NCBI GenBank assembly: GCA_029266615.1
Contig: JAQSWN010000018.1
Span: forward strand, 1-56,971
Source of the DNA: Polyangiaceae bacterium
GTDB taxonomy: Bacteria > Myxococcota_A > Polyangia > Polyangiales > Polyangiaceae
Reading direction: 5' to 3'
DNA length: 56,971 nucleotides
Below, piece by piece: positions 1-7,883 of the stretch. The notes below the pieces were generated by a model that saw nothing but the letters and a program-made list of their open reading frames with translations, had not been told where the DNA came from and ran no database searches. Made by a program: the position numbers and the translations under genes. How positions within the stretch are numbered: position 1 is the stretch's first letter; every line of letters starts with the position of its first letter.

Positions 1-1
1 G

Positions 2-313
2 TACACGCAGATGTTCGCGAAGTTCCTGGCGAAGTTGGACAGCGTGCCCGAAGGAAGCGGCACGATGCTGGACAATTCCCTCGTCGTCTGGGGGAGCGAG
101 CTCGGCAAGGGTAACTCACACTCTTTCGAGAGGATGCCGTTCGTCGTCGCTGGCGGCTCGGGGGGCAACCTCGAGACGGGGCGCTACCTGCAATACGACA
201 AAATCGAGCACAACCGCTTGTTGGTGAGCGTCGCGCGGCTGATGGGTGTGGCAGAGCAGGACAAATTCGGTGGAACGGACGCGGGGAGCGGTGGTCTCTC
301 GGGCTTCGCGTGA
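2..313 (+). CDS. DUF1552 / HXXSHH-domain protein, C-terminal end (partial)
   Basis: The reading frame is open from base 2, so the gene begins upstream of the window. The visible ~103 residues contain the segment TMLDNSLVVWGSELG, then a serine/histidine-rich bit (NSHSFERMPFVVAGG) and end in a Gly-rich tail. This matches the C-terminus of DUF1552 proteins, exported proteins common in myxobacteria and planctomycetes that belong to the sulfatase/alkaline-phosphatase-like fold. Their biochemical role is not established. They are usually paired with a DUF1592 or cytochrome-type partner, which would lie to the left, outside this window. Confidence 0.8.
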   Translation, partial: YTQMFAKFLAKLDSVPEGSGTMLDNSLVVWGSELGKGNSHSFERMPFVVAGGSGGNLETGRYLQYDKIEHNRLLVSVARLMGVAEQDKFGGTDAGSGGLSGFA

Positions 314-336
314 AATCGTGCTAGTTCACCGCCTTC

Positions 337-1347
337 GTGGCTTCGCTGGTTCCGCGCCTCGCTCCGGGTAGTGTGTTCGCCGAGCGCTTCCGTGTGCTCG
401 CTTACGTCGGACAGGGCAGCATGGGCAGCGTGTACCGCGCCGAGCCGCTCGACGGCGGACCGCTCCTCGCGCTCAAGCTCGTGAGGTTGGACGGCGTGGA
501 CGGACGTGCGGCGCGCCGCTTCGAGCGTGAGGCAGAGAGCGGGCAGCGCATTCAGAGCCCCCACGTGGCGCGGACCCTGGCCTCCGGCAAGCTCGGAGAG
601 AGCTTGGGTTGGCTCGCGATGGAGTACGCGTCGGGGCAGAGCTTAGAGGCGCTGGTGCAGTCGCAGGGCGGGCTCGACCGGGAGACGGCGTTGCTCGTCT
701 TGGGGCAGCTTTTCGGCGCGGCGGCGGCAGCGCACGCGGTGGGCATCGTTCATCGCGACCTCAAGCCGGACAACATTCGCGTCTCGGATCAAGATGGCGG
801 GCTCGGGGTCAAGGTGTTGGATTTTGGCATCGCCAAGGACTTCGGAGTCAGTACGCTCTCCGGCACGACGCCGGGGCTCGGTACTCCGCTGTGGACCGCG
901 CCGGAACAAACTCGCGAAGGCTACCAGCCCGTCGCCAGCGCGGACGTGTGGGCGTTGGGGCTGCTCGCGTTCTTTGCGCTCAGCGGCGGAGTGTACTGGC
1001 GTCATACATCGCCTACGGCTTCTCTGGCCGATCTGGCGTTGGAGCTACTACGTGGAGAAATCGTGTCCGCCTCGCAGCGAGCGGCCGAGCTCGGTCTGCC
1101 GCGTTCGCTGCCGCGCGGCTTCGACACGTGGTTCGCGCGCGCGGTCAACCGCGAGGCGTCGCTCCGCTTTACGGACGCGGCGGAGGCGTGGGCGGCGCTC
1201 GAGCCGTTGCTCTCCGCTTCCCCCGCTGTCGGCGCGCCGCCGCACCGGGTGAGCGTCGCCCCGGGAATTTTTCTCACCGCCGTGATTGCGGGGGTCGTGA
1301 CGATGGGCCTGGCCATCTACTGGTTGCTCCAATCGATGCGCATTTGA
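337..1347 (+). CDS. Membrane-anchored eukaryotic-like Ser/Thr protein kinase
   Basis: 336-residue Hanks-type kinase. Residues 25-32 form the Gly-rich loop (GQGSMGSV), Lys47 is the ATP-binding lysine, HRDLKPDN (139-146) is the catalytic loop with Asp141, DFG is at 162-164 and the APE motif at 188-190. So all catalytic residues are present and it should be active. A single hydrophobic stretch (about 310-331) followed by five residues anchors the kinase by its C-terminus, leaving the kinase domain in the cytoplasm and no extracellular sensor. The start is GTG; no good Shine-Dalgarno is visible. A low-molecular-weight tyrosine phosphatase gene follows after 16 bases, probably cotranscribed. Substrate unknown. 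Confidence 0.93.
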   Translation: MASLVPRLAPGSVFAERFRVLAYVGQGSMGSVYRAEPLDGGPLLALKLVRLDGVDGRAARRFEREAESGQRIQSPHVARTLASGKLGESLGWLAMEYASGQSLEALVQSQGGLDRETALLVLGQLFGAAAAAHAVGIVHRDLKPDNIRVSDQDGGLGVKVLDFGIAKDFGVSTLSGTTPGLGTPLWTAPEQTREGYQPVASADVWALGLLAFFALSGGVYWRHTSPTASLADLALELLRGEIVSASQRAAELGLPRSLPRGFDTWFARAVNREASLRFTDAAEAWAALEPLLSASPAVGAPPHRVSVAPGIFLTAVIAGVVTMGLAIYWLLQSMRI

Positions 1348-1363
1348 GTTACCCTTTCGCGCG

Positions 1364-1843
1364 ATGCTCAAGCTGTGCTTCGTATGCCTCGGCAACATCT
1401 GCCGCTCGCCCATCGGTGAAGGGGTGATGCGACATTTGCTGAAGCAAGCCGGGCTTGCCTCAGCGGTGGAGGTGGACAGCGCGGGCACCGCTGGTTACCA
1501 CGCCGGGGAGCTGCCGGACGCGCGAGCGCGAGCGGCGGGGCGGCGCTTCGGCGTGGAGGTGAGCGGGTGCGCGCGCCAGTTCAAGCGCGCCGACTTCGCG
1601 CGCTTCGACTACGTGCTGGCGATGGATGCCGCCAATTTCGCGGACTTGGCCGCGCTCGCGGCAGACGCTGGCGCGCGCGACAAGCTGCACTTGCTGCGCA
1701 GCTTCGACCCCGAATCGCCGCGCGGCGCTTCCGTGCCGGATCCTTATTACGGAGAAGACTCGGACTTCGACGAGGTGCTGCGCATTTGCCAAACGGCGTG
1801 CGCGCGCCTTTTGGAGAAGCTCCGTCGCGACCACGAGCTCTAG
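1364..1843 (+). CDS. Low-molecular-weight protein-tyrosine phosphatase
   Basis: 159 residues, the normal length of the LMW-PTP family. The P-loop lies at the N-terminus: Cys8 is the nucleophile in CLGNICRS (8-15, with Arg14), and the general acid Asp126 sits in the conserved DPYYG loop. The enzyme would remove phosphate from tyrosine in cytoplasmic proteins. It sits 16 bases behind a Ser/Thr kinase and 2 bases before a fructosamine kinase, so the three are probably one transcript. LMW-PTP relatives that act as arsenate reductases cannot be excluded from sequence, but no ars genes are near. Confidence 0.93.
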   Translation: MLKLCFVCLGNICRSPIGEGVMRHLLKQAGLASAVEVDSAGTAGYHAGELPDARARAAGRRFGVEVSGCARQFKRADFARFDYVLAMDAANFADLAALAADAGARDKLHLLRSFDPESPRGASVPDPYYGEDSDFDEVLRICQTACARLLEKLRRDHEL

Positions 1844-1845
1844 TC

Positions 1846-2718
1846 ATGATCGACGAGCCGCTGTCCGAGGCGCTGGAGCTCACTCTAGGCGCAGCCATAC
1901 GGGGCGCGCGGCGGCTCTCGGGCGGTGACATCAACGACGCCTTCGAGCTTTCGCTCGCGAACGGCGAGCGCGTGTTCTTGAAGACGAACGCGAGAGCTGC
2001 TGTCAGTATGTTTCCGGCCGAGGCGCACGGCCTCGAGTGGCTCCGCGCCGCCGGCGCGCTGCGCATTCCCGAGGTCCTGGCCGTCTCCGCCGGGCGGGAA
2101 GGAGAACCGAGCTTCTTGGTGCTGGAGCTGCTCACCCCCGGGCGTCAGCCGCGGGACTTCGACGAGCGGCTCGGCCGCGGTCTGGCGGCGCTGCACCGCT
2201 TCGGCGCCGAGCGCTTCGGCCTGGAAAGAGACAACTTCATCGGCTCCTTGCCGCAGCGGAACCGCCCGCACGGCTCCTGGGCGGAGTTCTTTTGGGCCGA
2301 GCGGCTGTCGCCCCAGCTGGAGCGCGCCGCGCAGTCGGGGCGCATCGGGGCGCGCCTGCTGGAAAGGTTCGAGCGCCTCGCTTCGCGTTTGCCGCAGCTC
2401 GTCGGGCCGGTCGAGCCTCCCTCGCGCCTGCACGGGGATCTGTGGGGCGGCAACCTGCACGTGGACCCGCAGGGCGCGCCGTGCCTCATCGACCCTGCGC
2501 CGTACGCCGGGCACCGCGAGGTGGATCTGGCAATGATGCGGCTGTTTGGCGGCTTTGGCGAGCGCGTCTTCCGCGCCTATGAAGAGGCGTACCCGCTCGC
2601 GCCGGGCCACGCCGAGCGGGTCGCGCTTTACCAGCTTTACCCGCTCTTGGTTCACGTCAACCTGTTCGGCGGCACGTACGCGGATTCCGTGGCGCAGAGC
2701 CTTGCGCGGTACGTCTAG
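1846..2718 (+). CDS. Fructosamine kinase family protein (ketoamine repair)
   Basis: 290-residue member of the fructosamine/ketosamine-3-kinase family, which phosphorylates sugars attached to amines by glycation so that the adduct falls off. Visible signatures are GGDIN (26-30), Lys46, the catalytic HGDLWGGN (196-203, Asp198) and the metal-binding DPAPYAGHREVD (216-227). The ATG at 1846 is chosen because it lies 2 bases after the phosphatase stop and gives the normal family length; the frame is open further upstream but would overlap the phosphatase. The LMW-PTP neighbour is meaningful: many bacteria pair these two genes, and the phosphatase may act on the sugar phosphate or on the protein (inference). 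Confidence 0.93.
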   Translation: MIDEPLSEALELTLGAAIRGARRLSGGDINDAFELSLANGERVFLKTNARAAVSMFPAEAHGLEWLRAAGALRIPEVLAVSAGREGEPSFLVLELLTPGRQPRDFDERLGRGLAALHRFGAERFGLERDNFIGSLPQRNRPHGSWAEFFWAERLSPQLERAAQSGRIGARLLERFERLASRLPQLVGPVEPPSRLHGDLWGGNLHVDPQGAPCLIDPAPYAGHREVDLAMMRLFGGFGERVFRAYEEAYPLAPGHAERVALYQLYPLLVHVNLFGGTYADSVAQSLARYV

Positions 2719-2744
2719 CCCGGCGTAGAAATCGCGGCACCGCC

Positions 2745-3425
2745 ATGCCTAGCGCCGCCGCCGCCCGTCTCGTCACCCTCGCCGACGGCGAGAACCTCAT
2801 CGACGCCTTGGCCGAAGCGTGCGGCAAGGCGGACGGCTGGCTCAGCGCCGTCGGTCACGTGGACTCGGTGGAAATCCGCGTCGCAGGCGAGGGCGCGGAC
2901 GTGCGCAAGCAACTGCGCGGTCGCCTCACTCTGGCGCAGCTCAACGGGCCTTTTGGAGGCCCGTACTTCGCGACTCTGTCGCGGCACACCAGCTCGGGCT
3001 CGGAGCTGGTCGCGGGGCAGCTGCTGGCGGCGCGCTCGGCCGGCGTCACCGCTTCGCTTTGGACCGCGCAGGGTAGCGTTCGCGAGCTGGTAGACGCCGC
3101 GCCGCCTCGCGCGGAGACCCCGCTCGAGTCGCCCAAGGCCGCGCCGACGGCTCCGGCAGCCTCGGGCTGGGCCGCCGCCGCGCAAGCTGTCGCGGCGGAC
3201 CTCGCTGAAGAGGAAGAGGAACCGCAGCGCCCCGAGCGGGGCGACTACGTGCGTCACTTCGCGTTCGGTTTGTGCGAAGTGCTGCAGGACACGGGCGATC
3301 GTTTGAAGTTGCGGGACGTGCAGGGCCAGGGCCGCATCCGCGAAATTGCGGTGGAGATGCTGGTCATCTCCCCGGCGCCGCCGCACAACGGTAAGCGCGT
3401 GTTCAAGCTGGCCCGTAAAGGCTGA
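2745..3425 (+). CDS. PPC (DUF296)-like protein with a C-terminal beta-barrel-like domain
   Basis: 226 residues. Residues ~10-115 (LADGENLIDAL..., GWLSAVGHVDSVEIR, GRLTLAQLNGPFGGPY, SSGSELVAGQLLAARSAGVTASL) have the order of elements of the PPC/DUF296 fold: a 'dG' start, a helix, and a final strand pair with a conserved G-x-L. Family members bind DNA or are small trimeric proteins. A Pro/Ala/Glu-rich linker (116-170) joins a ~60-residue C-terminal domain (GDYVRHFAFGLCEVLQDTGDRLKLRD) that resembles small SH3-like barrels. The gene follows the fructosamine kinase by 26 bases and its stop is only 3 bases from the stop of the convergent lipoprotein gene. The assignment to PPC is moderate; the C-terminal domain is unidentified. 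Confidence 0.6.
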   Translation: MPSAAAARLVTLADGENLIDALAEACGKADGWLSAVGHVDSVEIRVAGEGADVRKQLRGRLTLAQLNGPFGGPYFATLSRHTSSGSELVAGQLLAARSAGVTASLWTAQGSVRELVDAAPPRAETPLESPKAAPTAPAASGWAAAAQAVAADLAEEEEEPQRPERGDYVRHFAFGLCEVLQDTGDRLKLRDVQGQGRIREIAVEMLVISPAPPHNGKRVFKLARKG

Positions 3426-3428
3426 AGG

Positions 3429-4085
3429 CTACGGCAGCGCCGGCGCGAGCGCCTCGGGGTCGCAGCCGTAGCGCGGCCGAGCGGGCAGGTCGTCCAGGCT
3501 GCCAACCAAGGTGATGCCGAAGTTCCCGGTCGTATCCCCCTGAACGGGCGCGCTCACCGTACCGGTCACGGTGCCGCAGTAGAAATCAGCGACGCCGCAA
3601 ATGGTGCCATGCAGCGTGAGCTGCGACGTGATGTCCACGCCGGGCAAGATGGCGTTCGCGCTTCCTGGCAACGTCGACTCGGGCGTGGGCGCGTCGAACT
3701 TGCCGTCATCCCCAATGGCGTATGGGCCCACCACGAGCTCTTCGCCGACCTGCGTGAGTCGATCCGCCACCGCGAGGGCGCGGTAAGAAAACTTCACCGC
3801 GGTCTTCCCGTCGAGCTCCGGTGTCTCTAGGTCGCCGAAGAACAGGATCGCAGCGCCGGGCGAGGTCGAGGTCTCGAGCGAGAGCAACGCGGGGCCGGCG
3901 ACGACCCCCGGGGCGGGTGGTTGACAACCAGCGTCGGCCCCCCCCAAACCCGAAGAGGTCGCCCCCGCGTCGCCCCCGAGCGCCACGCGGCGATCTTCGA
4001 AGGCTTTGAAGCGTTCGCTCGCGTCCGCGCAAGCGCCTGCTGAAAGCGCGAGGCTGACGAGAACGGAAGCGGGTCCGACGCGCAT
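3429..4085 (-). CDS. Hypothetical exported lipoprotein
   Basis: 218 residues with a lipoprotein signal: basic start, hydrophobic run and lipobox ending LSAGAC near residue 19, so the mature protein is lipid-anchored. A Gly/Ala/Asp-rich linker (36-60) leads to a globular part with paired cysteines (GTICGVADFYCGTVTG) typical of beta-rich exported proteins. I recognise no family. It converges on the PPC-like gene with stops 3 bases apart and diverges from the FadL-type gene at 4133, sharing the short promoter region 4086-4132 with it. Confidence 0.75.
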   Translation of the reverse strand: MRVGPASVLVSLALSAGACADASERFKAFEDRRVALGGDAGATSSGLGGADAGCQPPAPGVVAGPALLSLETSTSPGAAILFFGDLETPELDGKTAVKFSYRALAVADRLTQVGEELVVGPYAIGDDGKFDAPTPESTLPGSANAILPGVDITSQLTLHGTICGVADFYCGTVTGTVSAPVQGDTTGNFGITLVGSLDDLPARPRYGCDPEALAPALP

Positions 4086-4132
4086 CGCTCCACGATAGCG
4101 TTTCGGAAGCGGGGAGGGTAAACGTTTCAGCC

Positions 4133-5482
4133 TTGCTCCGCCTCGGTACGGTCCTAGGCTCGTTGGTTTGCGTGGTGCTCTGCGCCGGCAATGCGGCTGC
4201 GAGCGGTTTTTCGGTGGCGCGCTTCTCCGGAGAGCACGGCCACCCCACGACCGATAACCCGACCGCGCTCTACTTCAACCCCGCCGCGTTACGTGGCAAC
4301 CGCGCGGAGCTGTTCGTGGACGGCCTCGTCGGTCTCCGCCGCGTCACGTACACGCGCGGCTCTCAGCCGAGCGACGCGCCCGATCCCAGCGACGCCGCGG
4401 GGGCCAACGTCGGTCGCGCGGAGCTTTCGAACTGGCTCGCCAGCCCCTCATTGTGGCTCGTCGTCCCCGTTTCGGAGCGGCTCGTGCTCGGGGGCGGCGT
4501 CTTCACACCTTTCGGCGGTCCGATCCGTTGGGATACGCGGGACGCCTTCGCAGCATCGCCGTATCCCGGCCCCGTCGACGGCGTGTCGCGCTTTCACGCC
4601 ATCGAGGGGCTGTCGATCACGACTTACGGCTCCGTCGGCGGCAGCTACGCCCTGAGCGACACCTGGCGCCTCGGCCTGTCGCTGAACGGCATGTACACGA
4701 CGGTGGAAGACGTGCGCGCCTGGAGCGGCGGCCGCAACGGAGTTGTCGGCGAGGGCCGGTCCTTCCTGGACGTGAACGGCTTTGCGTGGGGCTTCGGCGC
4801 GGGCGTCTTCTACGAGTGCGAGTGCCGCGGGTTTCGCGCAGGGCTCTCGTACCAATCTCGCCCCAACGTCGCGGGGGGCATGAAGCTAGCGGGCAAGCTG
4901 TCGAACGACATCGGCGGCCCGAGCAGCGCCAACGTTCACCTCCACGAAGATTTGCCCGACGTGCTGCGCGCCGCCGTCGCTTACGAGCCGCGGTCGGACG
5001 TGGAGCTGCGCGCCTCCGTCGCCTGGGAACGCTGGAGCGCGTTCGACCAGCAATGCGTCACGCAGGGGGATGCGGCCTGCACCATCAATCAAGATGGTGG
5101 TCAGCCGGACGGCGGCTCCGTGCTGCAAAACGTGCCTCGCAACTTCCGAGACGCCATGGAAGCGCGCGCGGGCGCGAGCGTGTGGACGTCCAAAAGCGTC
5201 GAGCTTTTTTCGGGAATGGGCGTGATGAGCAAGGCCGTGCCGGACGAGACGCTCGAAGCTGGTTTGCCAGACTTCTTCGGCGTCACGTTCTCGCTCGGCT
5301 CCCGCCTCCGGCTCTCGGACGCGCTCAGCGTCGCAGGCTCGCTCTCGCACATCGTTTCACCTTCGCGCGAGGCGAAGAGCCAGCTGCAAAGTTACGCGCT
5401 GCCCAGCAAACTGCCGGACGCGAGCGGTCACTACACCCAAAGCATGAGCTACGCGAACCTGAACGTCTCCGTTCGGTTCTGA
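4133..5482 (+). CDS. FadL/OMPP1/TodX-family outer-membrane transport protein
   Basis: 449 residues with a signal peptide (about 1-23, ending NAAA) and then SGFSVARFSGEHG...TTDNPTALYFNPAAL, the hallmark start of FadL-type barrels (a Gly-rich hatch followed by the NPAA motif). The rest alternates strands and ends in VSVRF with a C-terminal Phe, as outer-membrane barrels do. The family takes up long-chain fatty acids or other hydrophobic compounds. The start is a TTG, chosen because it provides the full signal peptide; a purine-rich stretch ggggaggg lies 14 bases before it. No ATG fits. Confidence 0.9.
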   Translation: MLRLGTVLGSLVCVVLCAGNAAASGFSVARFSGEHGHPTTDNPTALYFNPAALRGNRAELFVDGLVGLRRVTYTRGSQPSDAPDPSDAAGANVGRAELSNWLASPSLWLVVPVSERLVLGGGVFTPFGGPIRWDTRDAFAASPYPGPVDGVSRFHAIEGLSITTYGSVGGSYALSDTWRLGLSLNGMYTTVEDVRAWSGGRNGVVGEGRSFLDVNGFAWGFGAGVFYECECRGFRAGLSYQSRPNVAGGMKLAGKLSNDIGGPSSANVHLHEDLPDVLRAAVAYEPRSDVELRASVAWERWSAFDQQCVTQGDAACTINQDGGQPDGGSVLQNVPRNFRDAMEARAGASVWTSKSVELFSGMGVMSKAVPDETLEAGLPDFFGVTFSLGSRLRLSDALSVAGSLSHIVSPSREAKSQLQSYALPSKLPDASGHYTQSMSYANLNVSVRF

Positions 5483-5506
5483 GGGCAGCTCTCGAGACCC
5501 GGGAAC

Positions 5507-6883
5507 GTGAATCGCCGTCCCTGGTTGGAGCTAGAACGAACGCCAGTCGGCGACCACGCCGAACGGGCGGCCCTGTTGACACGCGCGGTGTGCAGCAACG
5601 AACTGTCCCGCGGCAAAGCGCTGATCGAGCGTGAGCCTCACCTGGCGCGATGGGACTTTTACGTTGCCTGTGCCTGTGGAGAGCTGGCCGCCGTGCAGCA
5701 GGCCCTCGACGCGCACGCGGAGCTCGCGAGGCGGCCGGGGGGAGCAAACGGCTGGCCTCCCCTCGTTTATGCGTGTTTTTCCCGCTTTTGGCGCCAAGAC
5801 CCAGAACGCTCGGCTCGCCTCTTGGACATAGCGCGGCTCTTGCTCCGGCACGGCGCGGACCCCAACGGCCATTACTTGGAAGAGCACGACGGTAGAGCGG
5901 TGCCGCAAACCTGCTTGTTCGCCGCCGCCGGCATCGCGAACAGCGCGCCGCTCACTCGGTGCTTGCTCGACGCTTCTGCCAACGTGGACGAGGAAGTGTT
6001 GCCCCGCGCGGCCGACGCTGCGCCAGAGTCCCATGAGCATTTCCAAGCGTGGCTCGACCAGCACCCCTTGGAAGCGCTGTACCACGCTAGCGAGTTCAAG
6101 GACGTGACGTGCCTGCGCTTGCTGCTGGAAGCCGAGCCTGCGTTGCCGGCCGTCACGTACTGCTTGAGCCGAGCCTTGGACTTCGATAACGAAAAAGCCG
6201 CGCTCCTCTACTTGAAGCACGGCGCGGACGCAGCCCACGTCGTGCCGTGGCACCAACAGCGCTCGCACCTGCACAAGGCGGTGATGAACCATCGCGGGCC
6301 CAAGCTGATTCGCGCGTTGCTCGCCGGCGGCGCAGACCCCAACCTGCCCGACGCGCAGGGCCTGAGTCCCTATCGACTGGCGGTGCGGCGCGGCGCGCAT
6401 GAAATGGCGCAAATTCTCCAAGAAAATGGGGGCGATCCCGCAACCATCACGCCAAGTGACAGAGCGGCTCCCCCCGACCCAGACCTCCTGATCCGAGCCG
6501 CGCGACGTGGCGACTTGGCTGAGCTCGAGCGGTGGCTGAATGCGGGCGCGGACCTCCATCGCGCGCTGGACATGGCTCCCATCCACGGCGCCTGCTACGC
6601 GGGCCAGCTCGACGCCGCGCGCCTGCTCCTGGACCGCGGCGCGTCGCTGGTGCAGAAGAACGCGTACGGTGGCACTGCGCTGTCCACCTGCATCTACGGC
6701 TCCACGGACTGCCACGACGAAGAGGGAGGGCCTTCCGCGCGCTTGCCCGAAGAAGTTCCGCCCCGTGGCTACGCGGAGCTGACGGAGCTGCTCATCCAGC
6801 GCGGTGCGAGCCTCCCGTCCGCGATCACGGGTGGTAGTGACGCCGTGCAGGACGTGCTGCGCCGTCATGGCGTACCGGACTGA
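5507..6883 (+). CDS. Ankyrin-repeat protein
   Basis: 458 residues with several ankyrin repeats, clearest at 100-125 (ARLLLRHGADPNGHYLE), 225-300 (YLKHGADAAHV, LLAGGADPNLPDAQGLSPYRLAVRRGAHEMAQIL) and 330-445 (LERWLNAGADLHRALDMAPIHGACYAGQLDAARLLLDRGASL). No signal peptide or membrane segment, so cytoplasmic and probably protein-binding. Starts at GTG 24 bases after the porin stop; there is no other in-frame start nearby. Partner and function unknown. The predicted length is typical of free-standing myxobacterial ankyrin proteins. Confidence 0.88.
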   Translation: MNRRPWLELERTPVGDHAERAALLTRAVCSNELSRGKALIEREPHLARWDFYVACACGELAAVQQALDAHAELARRPGGANGWPPLVYACFSRFWRQDPERSARLLDIARLLLRHGADPNGHYLEEHDGRAVPQTCLFAAAGIANSAPLTRCLLDASANVDEEVLPRAADAAPESHEHFQAWLDQHPLEALYHASEFKDVTCLRLLLEAEPALPAVTYCLSRALDFDNEKAALLYLKHGADAAHVVPWHQQRSHLHKAVMNHRGPKLIRALLAGGADPNLPDAQGLSPYRLAVRRGAHEMAQILQENGGDPATITPSDRAAPPDPDLLIRAARRGDLAELERWLNAGADLHRALDMAPIHGACYAGQLDAARLLLDRGASLVQKNAYGGTALSTCIYGSTDCHDEEGGPSARLPEEVPPRGYAELTELLIQRGASLPSAITGGSDAVQDVLRRHGVPD

Positions 6884-7011
6884 CTCACTTTAGAGTCGCC
6901 GTTAGGACGCGAGGTATGGATTGTCACCCCCCCCATTAGCGCTTTCTGCGCATCAAAGCGTCGCGATTTGAGCCCTTGTGTAGGCCGAGCAATGGTCGCA
7001 CTCTTCCGCGC

Positions 7012-7653
7012 ATGAACAACCTGTCGCTTCTCGGAATCTCCGTTTTGGCTCTGTCGTTGGCGGCCTGCAACAACGACCCGGCCAAGGGCAAGTCGCAAGC
7101 GACGGCGGCGGAGGCCGTGACCGCGGCCGCTGCGCCCGCTGCGGGTGCCAGCGTCAAGTACGCCTTCACGAACGCGGACTCCAAGCTGGACTTCGTGGGC
7201 GCTAAGGTCACGCGCAAGCACGACGGGTCGTTTCAAACGTTCTCCGGCACCATCACTGTCGTGGACAATGACCCCGCCAAGAGCTCCGTCACCGCCCTCA
7301 TCGACGTCGGTTCCATCAAGAGCGACGACGAGAAGCTGACCGGCCACTTGAAGTCGCCGGACTTGTTGGACGTCGGCAAGTTCCCGCAAGCCACCTTCAC
7401 GTCGACGTCCATCAAGGCGGGCGGCGACAAGGGCGCGACCCACACGATTACCGGTAACTTCCAGCTCCACGGCGTCACGAAGAGCATTTCCTTCCCCGCT
7501 AACGTCAAGACCAGCGCGGAGTCGGTGGACGTAGACGCCGAGTTTGCCATCAACCGCAAAGACTTCGGCATCGTGTACCCCGGCATGCCGGACGACTTGA
7601 TCAAGGACGACGTGCTCCTCAAACTGCAGATTCGCGCCAAAAAAGCGGGCTGA
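7012..7653 (+). CDS. YceI-family lipoprotein
   Basis: 213 residues. An uncharged signal with lipobox LSLAAC (Cys at ~19) is followed by a short Ala-rich linker and a YceI domain (from about residue 45 to the end: DSKLDFVGAKVTRKHDG, LTGHLKSPDLLDVGKFPQATF, GNFQLHGVTKSISFP, INRKDFGIVYPG). YceI domains are lipocalin-like barrels that bind isoprenoid chains or other amphiphiles in the periplasm. The ATG at 7012 is preferred over an in-frame GTG-type start upstream because it begins the lipoprotein signal. A hairpin follows 15 bases after the stop. Confidence 0.93.
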   Translation: MNNLSLLGISVLALSLAACNNDPAKGKSQATAAEAVTAAAAPAAGASVKYAFTNADSKLDFVGAKVTRKHDGSFQTFSGTITVVDNDPAKSSVTALIDVGSIKSDDEKLTGHLKSPDLLDVGKFPQATFTSTSIKAGGDKGATHTITGNFQLHGVTKSISFPANVKTSAESVDVDAEFAINRKDFGIVYPGMPDDLIKDDVLLKLQIRAKKAG

Positions 7654-7667
7654 GCCGCACCCCGGTT

Positions 7668-7701
7668 TTGGGCGAAGTTGGCCTCTGCGAGCTTCGCCCA
7701 A
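7668..7701 (+). terminator. Inverted repeat, likely transcription terminator after the YceI gene
   Basis: Perfect 10-bp arms TTGGGCGAAG (7668-7677) and CTTCGCCCAA (7692-7701) around a 14-base loop, 14 bases after the YceI stop. There is no U-tract after the right arm, so it is a weak intrinsic terminator or a processing stem; it also lies beyond the end of the opposing ABC operon and could serve both. Confidence 0.5.
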
Positions 7702-7712
7702 GACGAAAGGGA

Positions 7713-7874
7713 GTGGACGATGCCGCGGGAGTGCGCGTCGGAAATCGCCTCGCAAGCTTGCAGCAGTTAGTCCACCGCCTCCGCGGCCGGCAGGCGACCG
7801 CGCGATTCCAGCAGCTGCGATAGGTCCTGGCCGTCCAGGTACTCCATCACCGGATACGCGCGCCCGTCGGCCAT
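7713..7874 (-). pseudogene. Remnant of a Ser/Thr protein kinase gene
   Basis: Read on the minus strand, this stretch translates as AYPVMEYLDGQDLSQLLESRGRL... then EAVD, a stop (TAA at 7767-7769), and LLQACEAISDAHSRGIVH. That is the hinge-to-catalytic-loop part of a myxobacterial Hanks kinase (normal order: MEYLDG, helix D, AVDY, helix E, HSRGIVHRDLKP). The tyrosine codon expected after AVD has become a stop and similarity ends at the HRD motif, so the gene is dead. It starts 10 bases after the stop of the downstream ABC gene, suggesting that the ABC operon was inserted next to, or a deletion removed, the rest of the kinase. Confidence 0.75.
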
Positions 7875-7883
7875 GGCAGACTC

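Noticed and set aside
609..1427. Long open frame overlapping the first kinase in another phase
   Set aside because: High-GC shadow frame, Arg-rich, no domain; the kinase is clearly the real gene.
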